Source: an uncultured Pseudomonadota bacterium
Lineage (GTDB): Bacteria; Pseudomonadota; Alphaproteobacteria; Rs-D84
Assembly (NCBI GenBank): GCA_902793435.1
Contig: CADBDF010000004.1
Span: 1-64,000, forward strand
Reading direction: 5' to 3'
Length of the DNA stretch: 64,000 bases
In this document: piece by piece, positions 35,624 to 44,124 of the stretch
Numbering within the stretch: the first letter of the stretch is position 1
Layout of the letters: every line of letters begins with the position of its first letter
Made by a program: the position numbers and the translations under genes
The notes under the pieces: generated by a model
Databases searched by the model: none
The model's input: only the letters and a program-made list of their open reading frames with translations
Told to the model about the DNA's origin: nothing

Positions 35624-37357
35624 TTATGCAGGCATCTTTACCGCATCACCCATTTGGCGAACAAAATCATTTAATGCCACAACCTCTTGGGCATCAATAC
35701 CCAATTTACGCAAAGTGACCGTTTTATCATTTTGTTCTTTTTCACCAACAACGGCAATAATCGGCGTTTTTGCCAAAGACAATTCGCGAACCTTGTAATT
35801 GACCTTTTCGTCACGCAAATCTGCACGCGCACAAACACCCGCGCCGCGCAAATCCGCAACCACAGATTCCGCATATTCACGATATTTTTCGGATACAGGC
35901 ACCACAACAACCGGTTCCGGCGACAACCACAATGGCAAATTACCACCTGTTGATTCTAACAAAATACCCATAAATCTTTCAATGGAACCCAACATAGCGC
36001 GATGCAACATAATTGGACGATGCTTTTCACCATCTTCGCCGATATAAGACAAATCGAATCTTTCTGGCAAATTCATATCCAATTGCACCGTTCCGCACTG
36101 CCAAACACGACCCATAGAATCTTTCAAATAATTATCGATTTTTGGACCATAGAAAGCGGCATCGTTTTCTGCAATTTCATATTCAATACCATTTGCATCC
36201 AACGCATGCTTTAATGCAGCCTCGGCTTTATCCCAAACTTCGTCAGAACCGATACGGAATTCTGACAAAGGACGTGTTGCCAACTTCATCGTGATTTTTT
36301 CAAATCCAAATTTATTGTAAATATCTTTGATAAAGCGCAATATTTTTACAACTTCGCTTTCTAACTGTTCTTCCGTACAGAAAATATGCGCATCATCTTG
36401 GGTAAATTCACGCACACGCATCAACCCAGACAAAGCACCTGCGGCCTCGTAACGATTAACCTTGCCGAATTCAGCAAAATATAATGGTAAATCTTTATAC
36501 GAACGAATACCTTGACCGAACACCAACATACAACCCGGACAAGACATAGGTTTCACACAGAACACTTTACCATCTTGGGTTGTTCCTGAATAATTATGCG
36601 CACCATATTTTGCCCAGTGACCAGATTTTTCCCACAAACATCTGTCCATCACAGACGGCGTAGAAATTTCCATATAGCCGGCCAATTCCTGACGATGACG
36701 AATATAATCAATCAAATGACGATAAATCTTATATCCCTTGTCATGCCAAAATACTGCACCTGGTGCATATTCTGGTTCAAAATGGAACAAATCCATATCA
36801 CGACCTAACTTACGATTATCGCGTTTTGCGGCCTCTTCCTGCATTTTCAAGAATTCGTCTAATTCTTCTTTGCTGGCAAATGCATCAACATAGATTCTTT
36901 GCAACATTTTATTTTTAGAATCGCCCTTCCAATATGCACCTGCAACGGAACGAATTTTGAAAGCATCGCGTGGTAAATCTTTGGAACTTTCCACATGTGG
37001 GCCGCGACACAAATCCGTAAAATCACGAAAAGAATACACAGACAATTTTTCGCCATTGGCATCGTATTCATTTAACCATTCCATTTTATATGGTTGATCA
37101 TGGAATAATTCTTTGGCTTCATCCAAACTAACAATTCTTTGTTCGAAACGACCATTTGATTTAATCAAATCGCGCATTTCTTTTTCAATTTTTTCAAAAT
37201 CATCTTCACTGAATCTGTAATCGGTATCAAAATCATAATAAAATCCGTTTTCAATAGCCGGACCACCCGCAAATTTAATATCTGGGTGTAATTTTTTAAC
37301 CGCAGCCGCCATAACATGTGCCAACGAATGACGAATCAATTCAATAGGATAAGACAT
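35624..37357 (-). CDS. thrS: Threonyl-tRNA synthetase lacking the TGS domain
   Basis: 577 residues. It starts directly in the editing (N2/SAD) domain, with zinc-binding-type HSLAH and DLCRGPHV motifs, then the class II catalytic core (MSCPGCML, RVREFTQDDAHIF, GSIERFMGIL) and the anticodon domain (about 470-577). Usual ThrS is about 640 and begins with a TGS domain of about 60 residues, which is missing. The upstream bases contain stops, so it is not a start-site error. Strong promoter at 37413-37441. Confidence 0.95.
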   Translation of the reverse strand: MSYPIELIRHSLAHVMAAAVKKLHPDIKFAGGPAIENGFYYDFDTDYRFSEDDFEKIEKEMRDLIKSNGRFEQRIVSLDEAKELFHDQPYKMEWLNEYDANGEKLSVYSFRDFTDLCRGPHVESSKDLPRDAFKIRSVAGAYWKGDSKNKMLQRIYVDAFASKEELDEFLKMQEEAAKRDNRKLGRDMDLFHFEPEYAPGAVFWHDKGYKIYRHLIDYIRHRQELAGYMEISTPSVMDRCLWEKSGHWAKYGAHNYSGTTQDGKVFCVKPMSCPGCMLVFGQGIRSYKDLPLYFAEFGKVNRYEAAGALSGLMRVREFTQDDAHIFCTEEQLESEVVKILRFIKDIYNKFGFEKITMKLATRPLSEFRIGSDEVWDKAEAALKHALDANGIEYEIAENDAAFYGPKIDNYLKDSMGRVWQCGTVQLDMNLPERFDLSYIGEDGEKHRPIMLHRAMLGSIERFMGILLESTGGNLPLWLSPEPVVVVPVSEKYREYAESVVADLRGAGVCARADLRDEKVNYKVRELSLAKTPIIAVVGEKEQNDKTVTLRKLGIDAQEVVALNDFVRQMGDAVKMPA

Positions 37358-37412
37358 ATTAACTACCTCTAACTTTATTTATATTTGTTTAATTTTTTTG
37401 AAACTGTTTTTG

Positions 37413-37441
37413 ATTATAATACGCACCATTTTTTAGTGCAA
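37413..37441 (-). promoter_or_regulatory. Promoter of thrS
   Basis: -35 TTGCAC (37436-37441), 17-base spacer, perfect -10 TATAAT (37413-37418). A GC-rich CCCCGCGGGG inverted repeat lies just upstream (about 37457-37467). The rest of the 227-base gap is AT-rich, with no gene seen. Confidence 0.8.
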
Positions 37442-37556
37442 GCAGAACCCTTAGACCCCCGCGGGGGTTGTGCAAGTCAAAGTAGTAAAGAATATTTTTT
37501 TCAACAACATACCACTATTTTAAGACTTTACATATTAAAAGTCAATACCATGATAT

Positions 37557-37588
37557 AAAAAAAAGCGGGAAAACCGCTTTTTTTTTAT
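37557..37588 (-). terminator. Terminator of the PAQR-family gene
   Basis: AAAAGCGG (37561-37568) pairs with CCGCTTTT, with A and T runs on both sides. It overlaps the stop of the gene at 37585. Confidence 0.85.
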
Positions 37589-38364
37589 ATTAAACACGCA
37601 ACTGTTGGGAAATCGATGATACTACCAAACAACACAGCAAAAAAGAAACACACCGACCCACCAATAACAAACAAATGCCACAACGCATGAGAAAACCGCA
37701 TACGGCGCCACAGATAAAATATTACACCAATCGAATAAGACAAACCACCCGCCAACACAAACCACATTCCACGATGAGATATTGTTTGAATCATGGCTGG
37801 TAAAATCCAAAGCAATGCCCAACCCATAATCAAATATAACACAACAACCCATTTTGGTTGCTGTTTGGGATTTTTAAATTTCATTATTGCGCCAAAAATA
37901 ACAATCGCCCACAACACACCAAACATAGACCACCCCAGTCCCATATGATGACATCTATTTAAATTCACCAATAAAAACGGTGTATATGTTCCGGCGATTA
38001 AGGCATAAATAGCGATACTGTCCCATACCTCGAAAAAGCACTCACTCTTTTCGCCAATCATCGCATGACACATTGTTGAACCAAAATATAAAAAGAACAT
38101 TGTTGCACCAAATATAGAACAAGAAACAACCGCCCATACATTATGATACAACACCGCATAGGCAACCAACATCGCCAGTCCCGCAATTGCAAGACCAATA
38201 CCAATTCCATGCGTTAAAATATTCAATACCGATTCACTATGCGTCACCGGTCTTTCCCAACGGAACAAACCAGTCGCACGCAATACACGCAACAAAGTTG
38301 ATGCATGTGAATCTTTTTTTACTGCGCGCAATTTTGCTTTTATTTCTCTCTTTGATTTTGTCAT
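37585..38364 (-). CDS. Hemolysin III / PAQR-family membrane protein
   Basis: 259 residues, seven predicted helices. Family motifs: ILTHGIGIGLAIAG, the STMCHAM segment with conserved Ser/His, the DSIAIYALIAGTYTPF stretch and the C-terminal HALWHLFVIGGS with two metal His. Members regulate membrane homeostasis and are putative zinc-dependent hydrolases. It lies 1 base behind gltX on the same strand. The N-terminal 35 residues are unusually basic (KSKREIKAKLRAVKK). Confidence 0.85.
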   Translation of the reverse strand: MTKSKREIKAKLRAVKKDSHASTLLRVLRATGLFRWERPVTHSESVLNILTHGIGIGLAIAGLAMLVAYAVLYHNVWAVVSCSIFGATMFFLYFGSTMCHAMIGEKSECFFEVWDSIAIYALIAGTYTPFLLVNLNRCHHMGLGWSMFGVLWAIVIFGAIMKFKNPKQQPKWVVVLYLIMGWALLWILPAMIQTISHRGMWFVLAGGLSYSIGVIFYLWRRMRFSHALWHLFVIGGSVCFFFAVLFGSIIDFPTVACLI

Positions 38365-38365
38365 A

Positions 38366-39943
38366 TTATTTTAATGCCCCCTGCACTCTTTCCTTTACAC
38401 GATTTTCACCCATCACTTGCATCACAGAATATAAATCAGGTGTATTTGTTCGACCAGTTAATGCAACACGCAAATTCATTGCGACATCACCATTTTTAAT
38501 TCCTAATTTTGTTGCAATAGCGACAATTTTATTCCACCAAGTGTCTTTATCATCAGCAATATTAAATGTGGATAAAAATTCATTTAACGCATCTTTGTTA
38601 AATTCAAATTCACGATTCGCATTAAACAAATTATCCCAAAAATATTCAACCTCAGCCAAAGTTTGTTGCCATGTAATAAAATCTTTACGAATACGTTTTG
38701 GATTATCGCGTTCAATAGACAAAACATTACGTAAATATTGCACATCGGCAACCTGGTCTTTACGCACAGAATCTGCATAATTTTGCGCCCAGTCAATAAT
38801 ACTTTTAACCAATGTATCCACAGGCATTTGTGCAATATTTTCTTTGGCCCACCACTCTAATTTTTTCATATCAAATAATGCACCGGACATTGGTATCTTT
38901 TTTGGACGAAACTCATAATCCCAAATAGATTTAACCGCACCTTTTAATTTAGATTCTTCATAACCCGATGCAATAATATTAAACAAATATTCCAACACCG
39001 CATTGGTCGGCCACCCCGCCGCCAACAAATTTGCAACATTGGATTCTGGGTCATGTCGCTTTGATAATTTACGTTGTTTTCCTGTATCTGCATCAATTGT
39101 ATCCAATGTCGATGTATGGATATAAAGTGGCGGCGTCCAACCCATCATACGAAACAACTGATAATGCAATGGCAAAGACGACAACCATTCTGCCCCACGC
39201 ACAACATGTGTTGTCCGCATAAAATGATCATCACACAAATGTGCAAAATGGTATGTTGGCAAACCATCATTTGATTTTATCAAAACCAAATCTTCATTAT
39301 TTTCCGGAAAAGAAATTGAACCGCGCACCGCATCTTTACAAAAAATACGTTGTGCCGGATTACCTGTTGAATACAAACGAATCGATGGAACCTCACCTTT
39401 ATCCAAATGCGCAATAATATCTTCGTCTGTTAAATCGCGGTCGCGTGCAAATTCACCATATATCCCGGTTGGGAAACCCGCCGCGGTTTGACGATTACGT
39501 ATTTCTTCCATTTCGTCCGCAGTTAAAAAGCAAGGGTATGCCAATCCCCGTGCCAACAAATCCGCCGCAACTGAATGATAAATATCGCGACGTCTGGATT
39601 GATAATACGGGCCATACTTTTCATCGTTATTATAAGAGAGCCCAAATTTACTTAATGAATCTATAATAATTTTTACAGCATCGGCAACTTCGCGTTTAGT
39701 ATCCGTATCTTCAATACGCAACATAAACACACCACCCGATTGTTGTGCTAATTTTGAGTTTATCAAAACCTGATACAAACCACCAATATGCATAAATCCA
39801 GTTGGACTGGGTGCGAATCGGGTGACAAAAGCCCCCTCTGGCAAATTACGTTCCGGGAATTTTTCCTCTAATTCCTGCAAAGTATATTTTGGTTTTCCAC
39901 CCAAAACTCGTTCTATCAAATCAGGTTTTAATCCATTACGCAT
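38366..39943 (-). CDS. gltX: Glutamyl-tRNA synthetase, Clostridia-type
   Basis: 525 residues, class I synthetase with PSPTGFMHIGG (HIGH motif) and RKLSKRHD (KMSKS motif). It is longer than ordinary alphaproteobacterial GltX (about 470) and carries a 37-residue N-terminal extension (EEKFPERNLPEG) plus PTYHFAHLCDDHFMRTTHV and EWLSSLPLH segments that I know from Clostridia-type GltX. With GatCAB in the same window it may charge tRNA-Gln as well as tRNA-Glu. It is divergent from trmB with a 46-base gap and heads a unit with the PAQR gene. Confidence 0.92.
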   Translation of the reverse strand: MRNGLKPDLIERVLGGKPKYTLQELEEKFPERNLPEGAFVTRFAPSPTGFMHIGGLYQVLINSKLAQQSGGVFMLRIEDTDTKREVADAVKIIIDSLSKFGLSYNNDEKYGPYYQSRRRDIYHSVAADLLARGLAYPCFLTADEMEEIRNRQTAAGFPTGIYGEFARDRDLTDEDIIAHLDKGEVPSIRLYSTGNPAQRIFCKDAVRGSISFPENNEDLVLIKSNDGLPTYHFAHLCDDHFMRTTHVVRGAEWLSSLPLHYQLFRMMGWTPPLYIHTSTLDTIDADTGKQRKLSKRHDPESNVANLLAAGWPTNAVLEYLFNIIASGYEESKLKGAVKSIWDYEFRPKKIPMSGALFDMKKLEWWAKENIAQMPVDTLVKSIIDWAQNYADSVRKDQVADVQYLRNVLSIERDNPKRIRKDFITWQQTLAEVEYFWDNLFNANREFEFNKDALNEFLSTFNIADDKDTWWNKIVAIATKLGIKNGDVAMNLRVALTGRTNTPDLYSVMQVMGENRVKERVQGALK

Positions 39944-39954
39944 TTTCGTTTCCC

Positions 39955-39983
39955 TTGTGTTTATAACTTTATGATTCTATACT
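39955..39983 (+). promoter_or_regulatory. Promoter of trmB, leaderless configuration
   Basis: -35 TTGTGT (39955-39960), 17-base spacer, -10 TATACT (39978-39983). Only 6 bases separate the -10 from the ATG at 39990, and no ribosome site is present. Confidence 0.65.
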
Positions 39984-39989
39984 AATTAT

Positions 39990-40625
39990 ATGGAAAAACA
40001 AGAAATAAGAACATTTGGTCGTCGTCATGGCAAAAAATTATCGCCACGAAAACAGTTATTATTGGAAACTGTTTTACCGGCTTTTTTGCCAAAAAACATC
40101 AAAAACACCGGGAATTTAATTTTGGAAATTGGTTTTGGCAATGGCGAACATGTTCGCGATTTGGCGATTCGCAATCCTGAATCTATTATTATTGGTGCCG
40201 AACCATTTATGAACGGGGTTGCGGCATTATTATCGGCAATAACAAACGAATCGACCAATCAAGTTATGGACGAATATAAAAACATAAGAATTTGGCCTGA
40301 CGATGTTCGCAAAATGTTTAATGAATTGGACGCAAAATTTAATGAAATATGGGTATTACACCCTGACCCATGGCCCAAGGCCCGACACGAAAAACGCAGA
40401 TTATTAAACGCTGATTTTTTGTCTGTATTGGGAACCAGACTAACAAAAAACGGTCAAATTATTATTGGCACAGACCATTGGGAATATTTCGATTGGATTG
40501 TTGAACAAAGTAAAAAAACGGCGCTTAACGCATCGTTTCCGGCACAATCTTTAATTCATACACGATATGCAGAAAAAAACATGGCCGGAACAACCGAACC
40601 AAAATATTTGATTTTATCCAATTAA
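39990..40625 (+). CDS. trmB: tRNA (guanine-N7-)-methyltransferase
   Basis: 211 residues. TrmB methylates G46 of tRNAs. SAM-binding LILEIGFGNGEHV (about 46-58) and the family signature HPDPWPKARHEKRRL (about 130-144) are present. Length is normal. The start has no Shine-Dalgarno sequence and lies at the expected transcription start. It overlaps the convergent gene at 40622 by 4 bases. Confidence 0.95.
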   Translation: MEKQEIRTFGRRHGKKLSPRKQLLLETVLPAFLPKNIKNTGNLILEIGFGNGEHVRDLAIRNPESIIIGAEPFMNGVAALLSAITNESTNQVMDEYKNIRIWPDDVRKMFNELDAKFNEIWVLHPDPWPKARHEKRRLLNADFLSVLGTRLTKNGQIIIGTDHWEYFDWIVEQSKKTALNASFPAQSLIHTRYAEKNMAGTTEPKYLILSN

Positions 40626-41290
40626 TACGCAACAAAGAATTTTAATTTATCTATCAATTCTGGACGATTTATTTCTACCAACCTATAAACCTGTTCTGCT
40701 CGAACAAAACTGGTTCCTAACATGACATGTAATTCCATATTTTGTGCCGTCCAATTTTCCAACGCACTGTAAATTCTGCCAACAAAATCAGATTTATCCA
40801 TATCTTCGTGCGACATAATTAGCAACACAGATGACGCGTGTAATTTATTTAAATCCGCAAACACATCGTCCCAATCCAAAGGCCATATTTCAAATATATC
40901 CAACCCGATTGATAAATCTTTGTTAAAAAACAAATCATCACGCACAGCCGACAGCGATTCAGCGAATCGTTTTAAATCATTTAATTTCACAATTAACTGT
41001 GCGCCATTTGCACCCTGTTTAAATACAGAATTTATATTAACAGCCAAATTTGAAATATCATCACCTGCAACACAATCGAATCGCGAATATATTTTTATAT
41101 TTGATTTTTCAACCCATGGCCAAATCACAGGAACCGATGTCGGCAATACCGATAATGCAGGCACTTTCATTTCAACCATATATTCCGCCGCCCCCGCCAA
41201 TTCCGCACCGTCCGGATTATCACCCATCCACAAAGACACAGATTTTGCCACATCAACATTATTATCAAAAATTTCTTTTATATCTATCAT
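40622..41290 (-). CDS. Hypothetical protein, possible TIM-barrel fold
   Basis: 222 residues, not recognised. Alternating strand-helix pattern with acidic strand ends (SIGLDIFEIWPLDWDDV, then SVLLIMSHEDMD) could be an aldolase-like TIM barrel, but no catalytic motif was identified. No signal or membrane segment. It shares a 42-base divergent promoter region with the gene at 41333. Confidence 0.6.
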   Translation of the reverse strand: MIDIKEIFDNNVDVAKSVSLWMGDNPDGAELAGAAEYMVEMKVPALSVLPTSVPVIWPWVEKSNIKIYSRFDCVAGDDISNLAVNINSVFKQGANGAQLIVKLNDLKRFAESLSAVRDDLFFNKDLSIGLDIFEIWPLDWDDVFADLNKLHASSVLLIMSHEDMDKSDFVGRIYSALENWTAQNMELHVMLGTSFVRAEQVYRLVEINRPELIDKLKFFVAY

Positions 41291-41295
41291 TATGC

Positions 41296-41324
41296 TTTCT
41301 AGTTTATCATAAATATGATATAAT
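41296..41324 (+). promoter_or_regulatory. Promoter of the unknown four-gene operon
   Basis: Perfect -10 TATAAT (41319-41324), 17-base spacer, weak -35 TTTCTA (41296-41301). Only 8 bases lie between -10 and the ATG at 41333. Confidence 0.55.
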
Positions 41325-41332
41325 TAAAACAA

Positions 41333-42253
41333 ATGAAATTACACGAAAGACTAAATTTTTTATTACTGGGGACACTATGGATTTTGGCCATAGTGTTGAT
41401 ATTGAATTTTTGGTTAAATACGGCATACCGTTTTAATATGTTTTCTGGGGCACATTGGGAATATATATCAAATATCCAGGCCCAAAACCTGCCTATATCC
41501 AGTGGTTTTTATATTGCATTTATTATTGCAATAACAATGGCTATACTGGGGTTATATTTATTATTCCGTCCAAAATTTAGAAAAATAAAATTGCCCATAT
41601 CACAAAAAACTGTGACGCAACAAATCACACCACAACAACCAATTATCAAACCCGAACAAACGGTTCAGCAACCCGCACCCCTGGAACAAAAAAACGATAT
41701 TCAACCGACAAACACACAAATATCATCAAATCCAATGATGGCACGACCACCGCGTTTGCATATTCAAATGCCACAAAAAACAGTAAATCGTCCTGTCACC
41801 GCAACCCAAAACACACAACCAGCAATAAAAAAACAAGAACCCGTTGCGCGCTATACGCATGAAATCCGGGAAATTTTTGAAAAAAATAAATTTATGGTTT
41901 TAACACCAAAACCAATCAATCGTATTCCTTTGTCATTGATTGCAATTGGTGCAAATGAAACATTATGGATTGGCGCAACCAATATATCACACGAACAAAT
42001 GAGTGATATAATATTGACATTAAAAAATGTATTTAACGAAACACTGGAAGATATTGAAATAGATTTAAATGCATTTATAATAAACCCAACAGATACAGAT
42101 TTCGTAGATGCAATTTTGGATTTAAAAGATATTCAAGAACTAGAATCCGCAATCCAAAATATTCCAAACGAACCTGAATCTGACGAAAACGACAGTATGG
42201 ACGCTTTTGCTGGATATATTGAAACCGTTTTGACATATTTGGGAAATAAATAA
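41333..42253 (+). CDS. Hypothetical two-helix membrane protein
   Basis: 306 residues, not recognised. Two membrane helices (about 8-28 and 58-80), a Pro/Gln-rich linker (about 85-180), then a soluble C-terminal domain (about 185-306) with alternating hydrophobic strands and an acidic end (ESDENDSMD). The layout, anchor plus linker plus domain, resembles envelope or secretion scaffold proteins. First gene of a tight operon; its stop overlaps the next start by 1 base. It contains CTATACGCAT copy 4 in its coding sequence. Confidence 0.65.
   Translation: MKLHERLNFLLLGTLWILAIVLILNFWLNTAYRFNMFSGAHWEYISNIQAQNLPISSGFYIAFIIAITMAILGLYLLFRPKFRKIKLPISQKTVTQQITPQQPIIKPEQTVQQPAPLEQKNDIQPTNTQISSNPMMARPPRLHIQMPQKTVNRPVTATQNTQPAIKKQEPVARYTHEIREIFEKNKFMVLTPKPINRIPLSLIAIGANETLWIGATNISHEQMSDIILTLKNVFNETLEDIEIDLNAFIINPTDTDFVDAILDLKDIQELESAIQNIPNEPESDENDSMDAFAGYIETVLTYLGNK
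41851..41860 (+). repeat. CTATACGCAT motif, copy 4
   Basis: Within the coding region of the gene at 41333, reading GCGCTATACGCAT, the same 13 bases as copy 1. Confidence 0.5.
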
Positions 42254-42759
42254 TGAAAATAAGTGAAACAAATGCTATTGCACGCATATCAGAACTGGGC
42301 ATGGACGATATGCCCCTGATAGAATACACCCCAAAACCCAAATTATTACCAAACGATTGGTTTGCAAAATATCGCACATTATGTCATGAATTTATGGAAT
42401 CTTTATCTAATTGTGCCACCGAAATTGCATTTATGAATTTATCACAAAATGAATTTATGGGGTTATTAACCGGACGTGCATTACCACGAAACACATCTAT
42501 TCGGTGGCGCATACCAATTACACTGGGTGGCGAAATGTCGATTGAAAACATGTTTTTATGTCGCACCTTCCCAAACAGCCACAGATTAGACAGATTCATA
42601 ATGGAACAAACCGGCAACGAAACATTATGGTTGCCCAATCCTGAAAAAGCGGTATATGTCACAACACATACGGCAACGGGTGGCACCGGCGGTAACGCAA
42701 CATCTGACCGTCTGTCCCAGGTCGCCGCACAAATCGCCAAAGATAATTCATTGGGGTAA
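42253..42759 (+). CDS. Hypothetical 168-residue protein
   Basis: Not recognised. Soluble, no signal. The centre has a well-formed RWRIPITLGGEMSIENMF stretch with LCRTFPNSHRLDRFIMEQ, and the end is Gly/Thr-rich (TATGGTGGNATSDRL), looking like a conserved family rather than noise. It overlaps the previous gene by 1 base and is 3 bases before the next, so it belongs to one operon. Confidence 0.65.
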   Translation: MKISETNAIARISELGMDDMPLIEYTPKPKLLPNDWFAKYRTLCHEFMESLSNCATEIAFMNLSQNEFMGLLTGRALPRNTSIRWRIPITLGGEMSIENMFLCRTFPNSHRLDRFIMEQTGNETLWLPNPEKAVYVTTHTATGGTGGNATSDRLSQVAAQIAKDNSLG

Positions 42760-42762
42760 AAC

Positions 42763-43197
42763 ATGAACCAAACAGAATTTTTAGACACAATAAAAAATAA
42801 AGGCGCATTGATTTGGGGACCATCAAACGCACGCGCCATTGAACACGCAAACTCTAATTTACAGCAAAAAAAATGTGCCATGTTTCCTAATTTTATGATT
42901 AGTTTATATACACAAACGGCTGGAATAAATTTAGGCTCCGGATATATATTTGGTCCAACGGAATTACCAAATGGAAACAATTTTCCAATTCCCAGTATCA
43001 CAGATATAAACTCAGAAATTCAAAACATACCTGCATTAAAAAACAAAACATTATTTGGTCGCAACGATTTATTTTGGTTTGCATTTGATTCTTTTGGAAC
43101 ATGTTATATGCTCAGTAATATAAACGGCAGCATTTTACGCAAATATGATGACGGATATCGCGCATTATACGATTGCTTGATGGGTGGAAAAATTTAA
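42763..43197 (+). CDS. Possible SUKH/YrhA-like protein
   Basis: 144 residues. GSGYIFGPTELPNG and the C-terminal LFGRNDLFWFAFDSFGTC followed by a YRALYDCL helix recall SUKH-superfamily (SMI1/KNR4, YrhA) proteins, many of which are immunity proteins against toxins. The match is by pattern only. No partner toxin is recognised; the preceding 168-residue gene would be the position to test. Zero-gap junction to the RHH gene. Confidence 0.5.
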   Translation: MNQTEFLDTIKNKGALIWGPSNARAIEHANSNLQQKKCAMFPNFMISLYTQTAGINLGSGYIFGPTELPNGNNFPIPSITDINSEIQNIPALKNKTLFGRNDLFWFAFDSFGTCYMLSNINGSILRKYDDGYRALYDCLMGGKI

Positions 43198-43407
43198 ATG
43201 AAAAAACTATCTGTATCTTTATCTGGACATCAAACCAGTATATCACTGGAACCTGAATTTATATTGGAATTACAGCGTATAGCCAAAAATCAAAACACAT
43301 CGGTCGCGGCAATTATTTCCAATATAGACAAAACGCGCAGTGCAAATTCAAATTTATCATCTGCAATACGCGTTTGGATTTTAAATAATATAAAAAGAGA
43401 CAATTAA
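43198..43407 (+). CDS. Ribbon-helix-helix protein (RHH_4)
   Basis: 69 residues. The start LSVSLSGHQTSISLEPEFI and the end SSAIRVWILNNI fit the RHH_4 family, common in alphaproteobacteria: a beta strand for DNA contact, then two helices. Likely a small DNA-binding regulator. It directly abuts the previous gene and closes the operon, so it may regulate it. It overlaps the convergent gene at 43404 by 4 bases. Confidence 0.75.
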   Translation: MKKLSVSLSGHQTSISLEPEFILELQRIAKNQNTSVAAIISNIDKTRSANSNLSSAIRVWILNNIKRDN

Positions 43408-44081
43408 TCTTTTTGCTTACTATTTTGTTCTAACTGCATCATCAATATTTGTTGTGGCGATTTTGGCAACGCACTCAACAAAGCATCTGCGCATTGTGAT
43501 TCTGTCACGAAATCATAATTTTTTTCCATCAAAGATATAATTGTATTATGAATTTCATTATCTGAAAATTTTCTTTTTTCTGACCAATCATATTGCATTT
43601 TATATGGAACCTTAGACGATGGAGTATAAATATTGACCCCCAATTCTGTTGCTAATTTTCTGCGTGCGTCATTTGAATTAAACAAACACAATGCCGTATT
43701 ACGACCATGCGCGGTTCTGCGAAATTGAATCAACGGCATACCTTTTTCATCACGCATAGATGCCAAATCTTTATCTTTGATATCACGCACCAATTTGACA
43801 ATTTTATAAACAGGTATGCGATATAATGAAACCAAACGAACCACAGGAGTCCAATGAATATCTTGCTCTGGAACTTTTTTTAAATTCACCAAATTAAACT
43901 TATTAACAAATTCATCAAAATAACCTTTATGTAAAAAATATTGACCGTCACGAAACAAAACGTGTTTATGACCACCCCATGTATCATAAACAGATTTTAA
44001 ATTTTGTACCAACGCATCACGTGATATATCAACATTCGCCCGTATTTTTTCATAATCCAACCAAACATTAGTTTTAAACAT
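43404..44081 (-). CDS. Hypothetical 225-residue protein
   Basis: Not recognised. Soluble and charged, with a helical N-terminus and aromatic-rich middle (YFLHKGYFDEFVNKFN); the section IPVYKIVKLVRDIKDKD followed by basic residues might hold a helix-turn-helix. The ATG at 44081 has AAGGG upstream; a GTG three codons earlier is less likely. Single gene, tail-to-tail with the RHH_4 operon. Confidence 0.6.
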   Translation of the reverse strand: MFKTNVWLDYEKIRANVDISRDALVQNLKSVYDTWGGHKHVLFRDGQYFLHKGYFDEFVNKFNLVNLKKVPEQDIHWTPVVRLVSLYRIPVYKIVKLVRDIKDKDLASMRDEKGMPLIQFRRTAHGRNTALCLFNSNDARRKLATELGVNIYTPSSKVPYKMQYDWSEKRKFSDNEIHNTIISLMEKNYDFVTESQCADALLSALPKSPQQILMMQLEQNSKQKD

Positions 44082-44124
44082 AATAATCACCCTTTTATTT
44101 TTTTACAAATAACACTATATATCT

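Noticed and set aside
37442-37560. T-box or other riboswitch before thrS
   Set aside because: Only a short GC inverted repeat and AT-rich sequence were seen. It lies upstream of the promoter, so it is not in the transcript.
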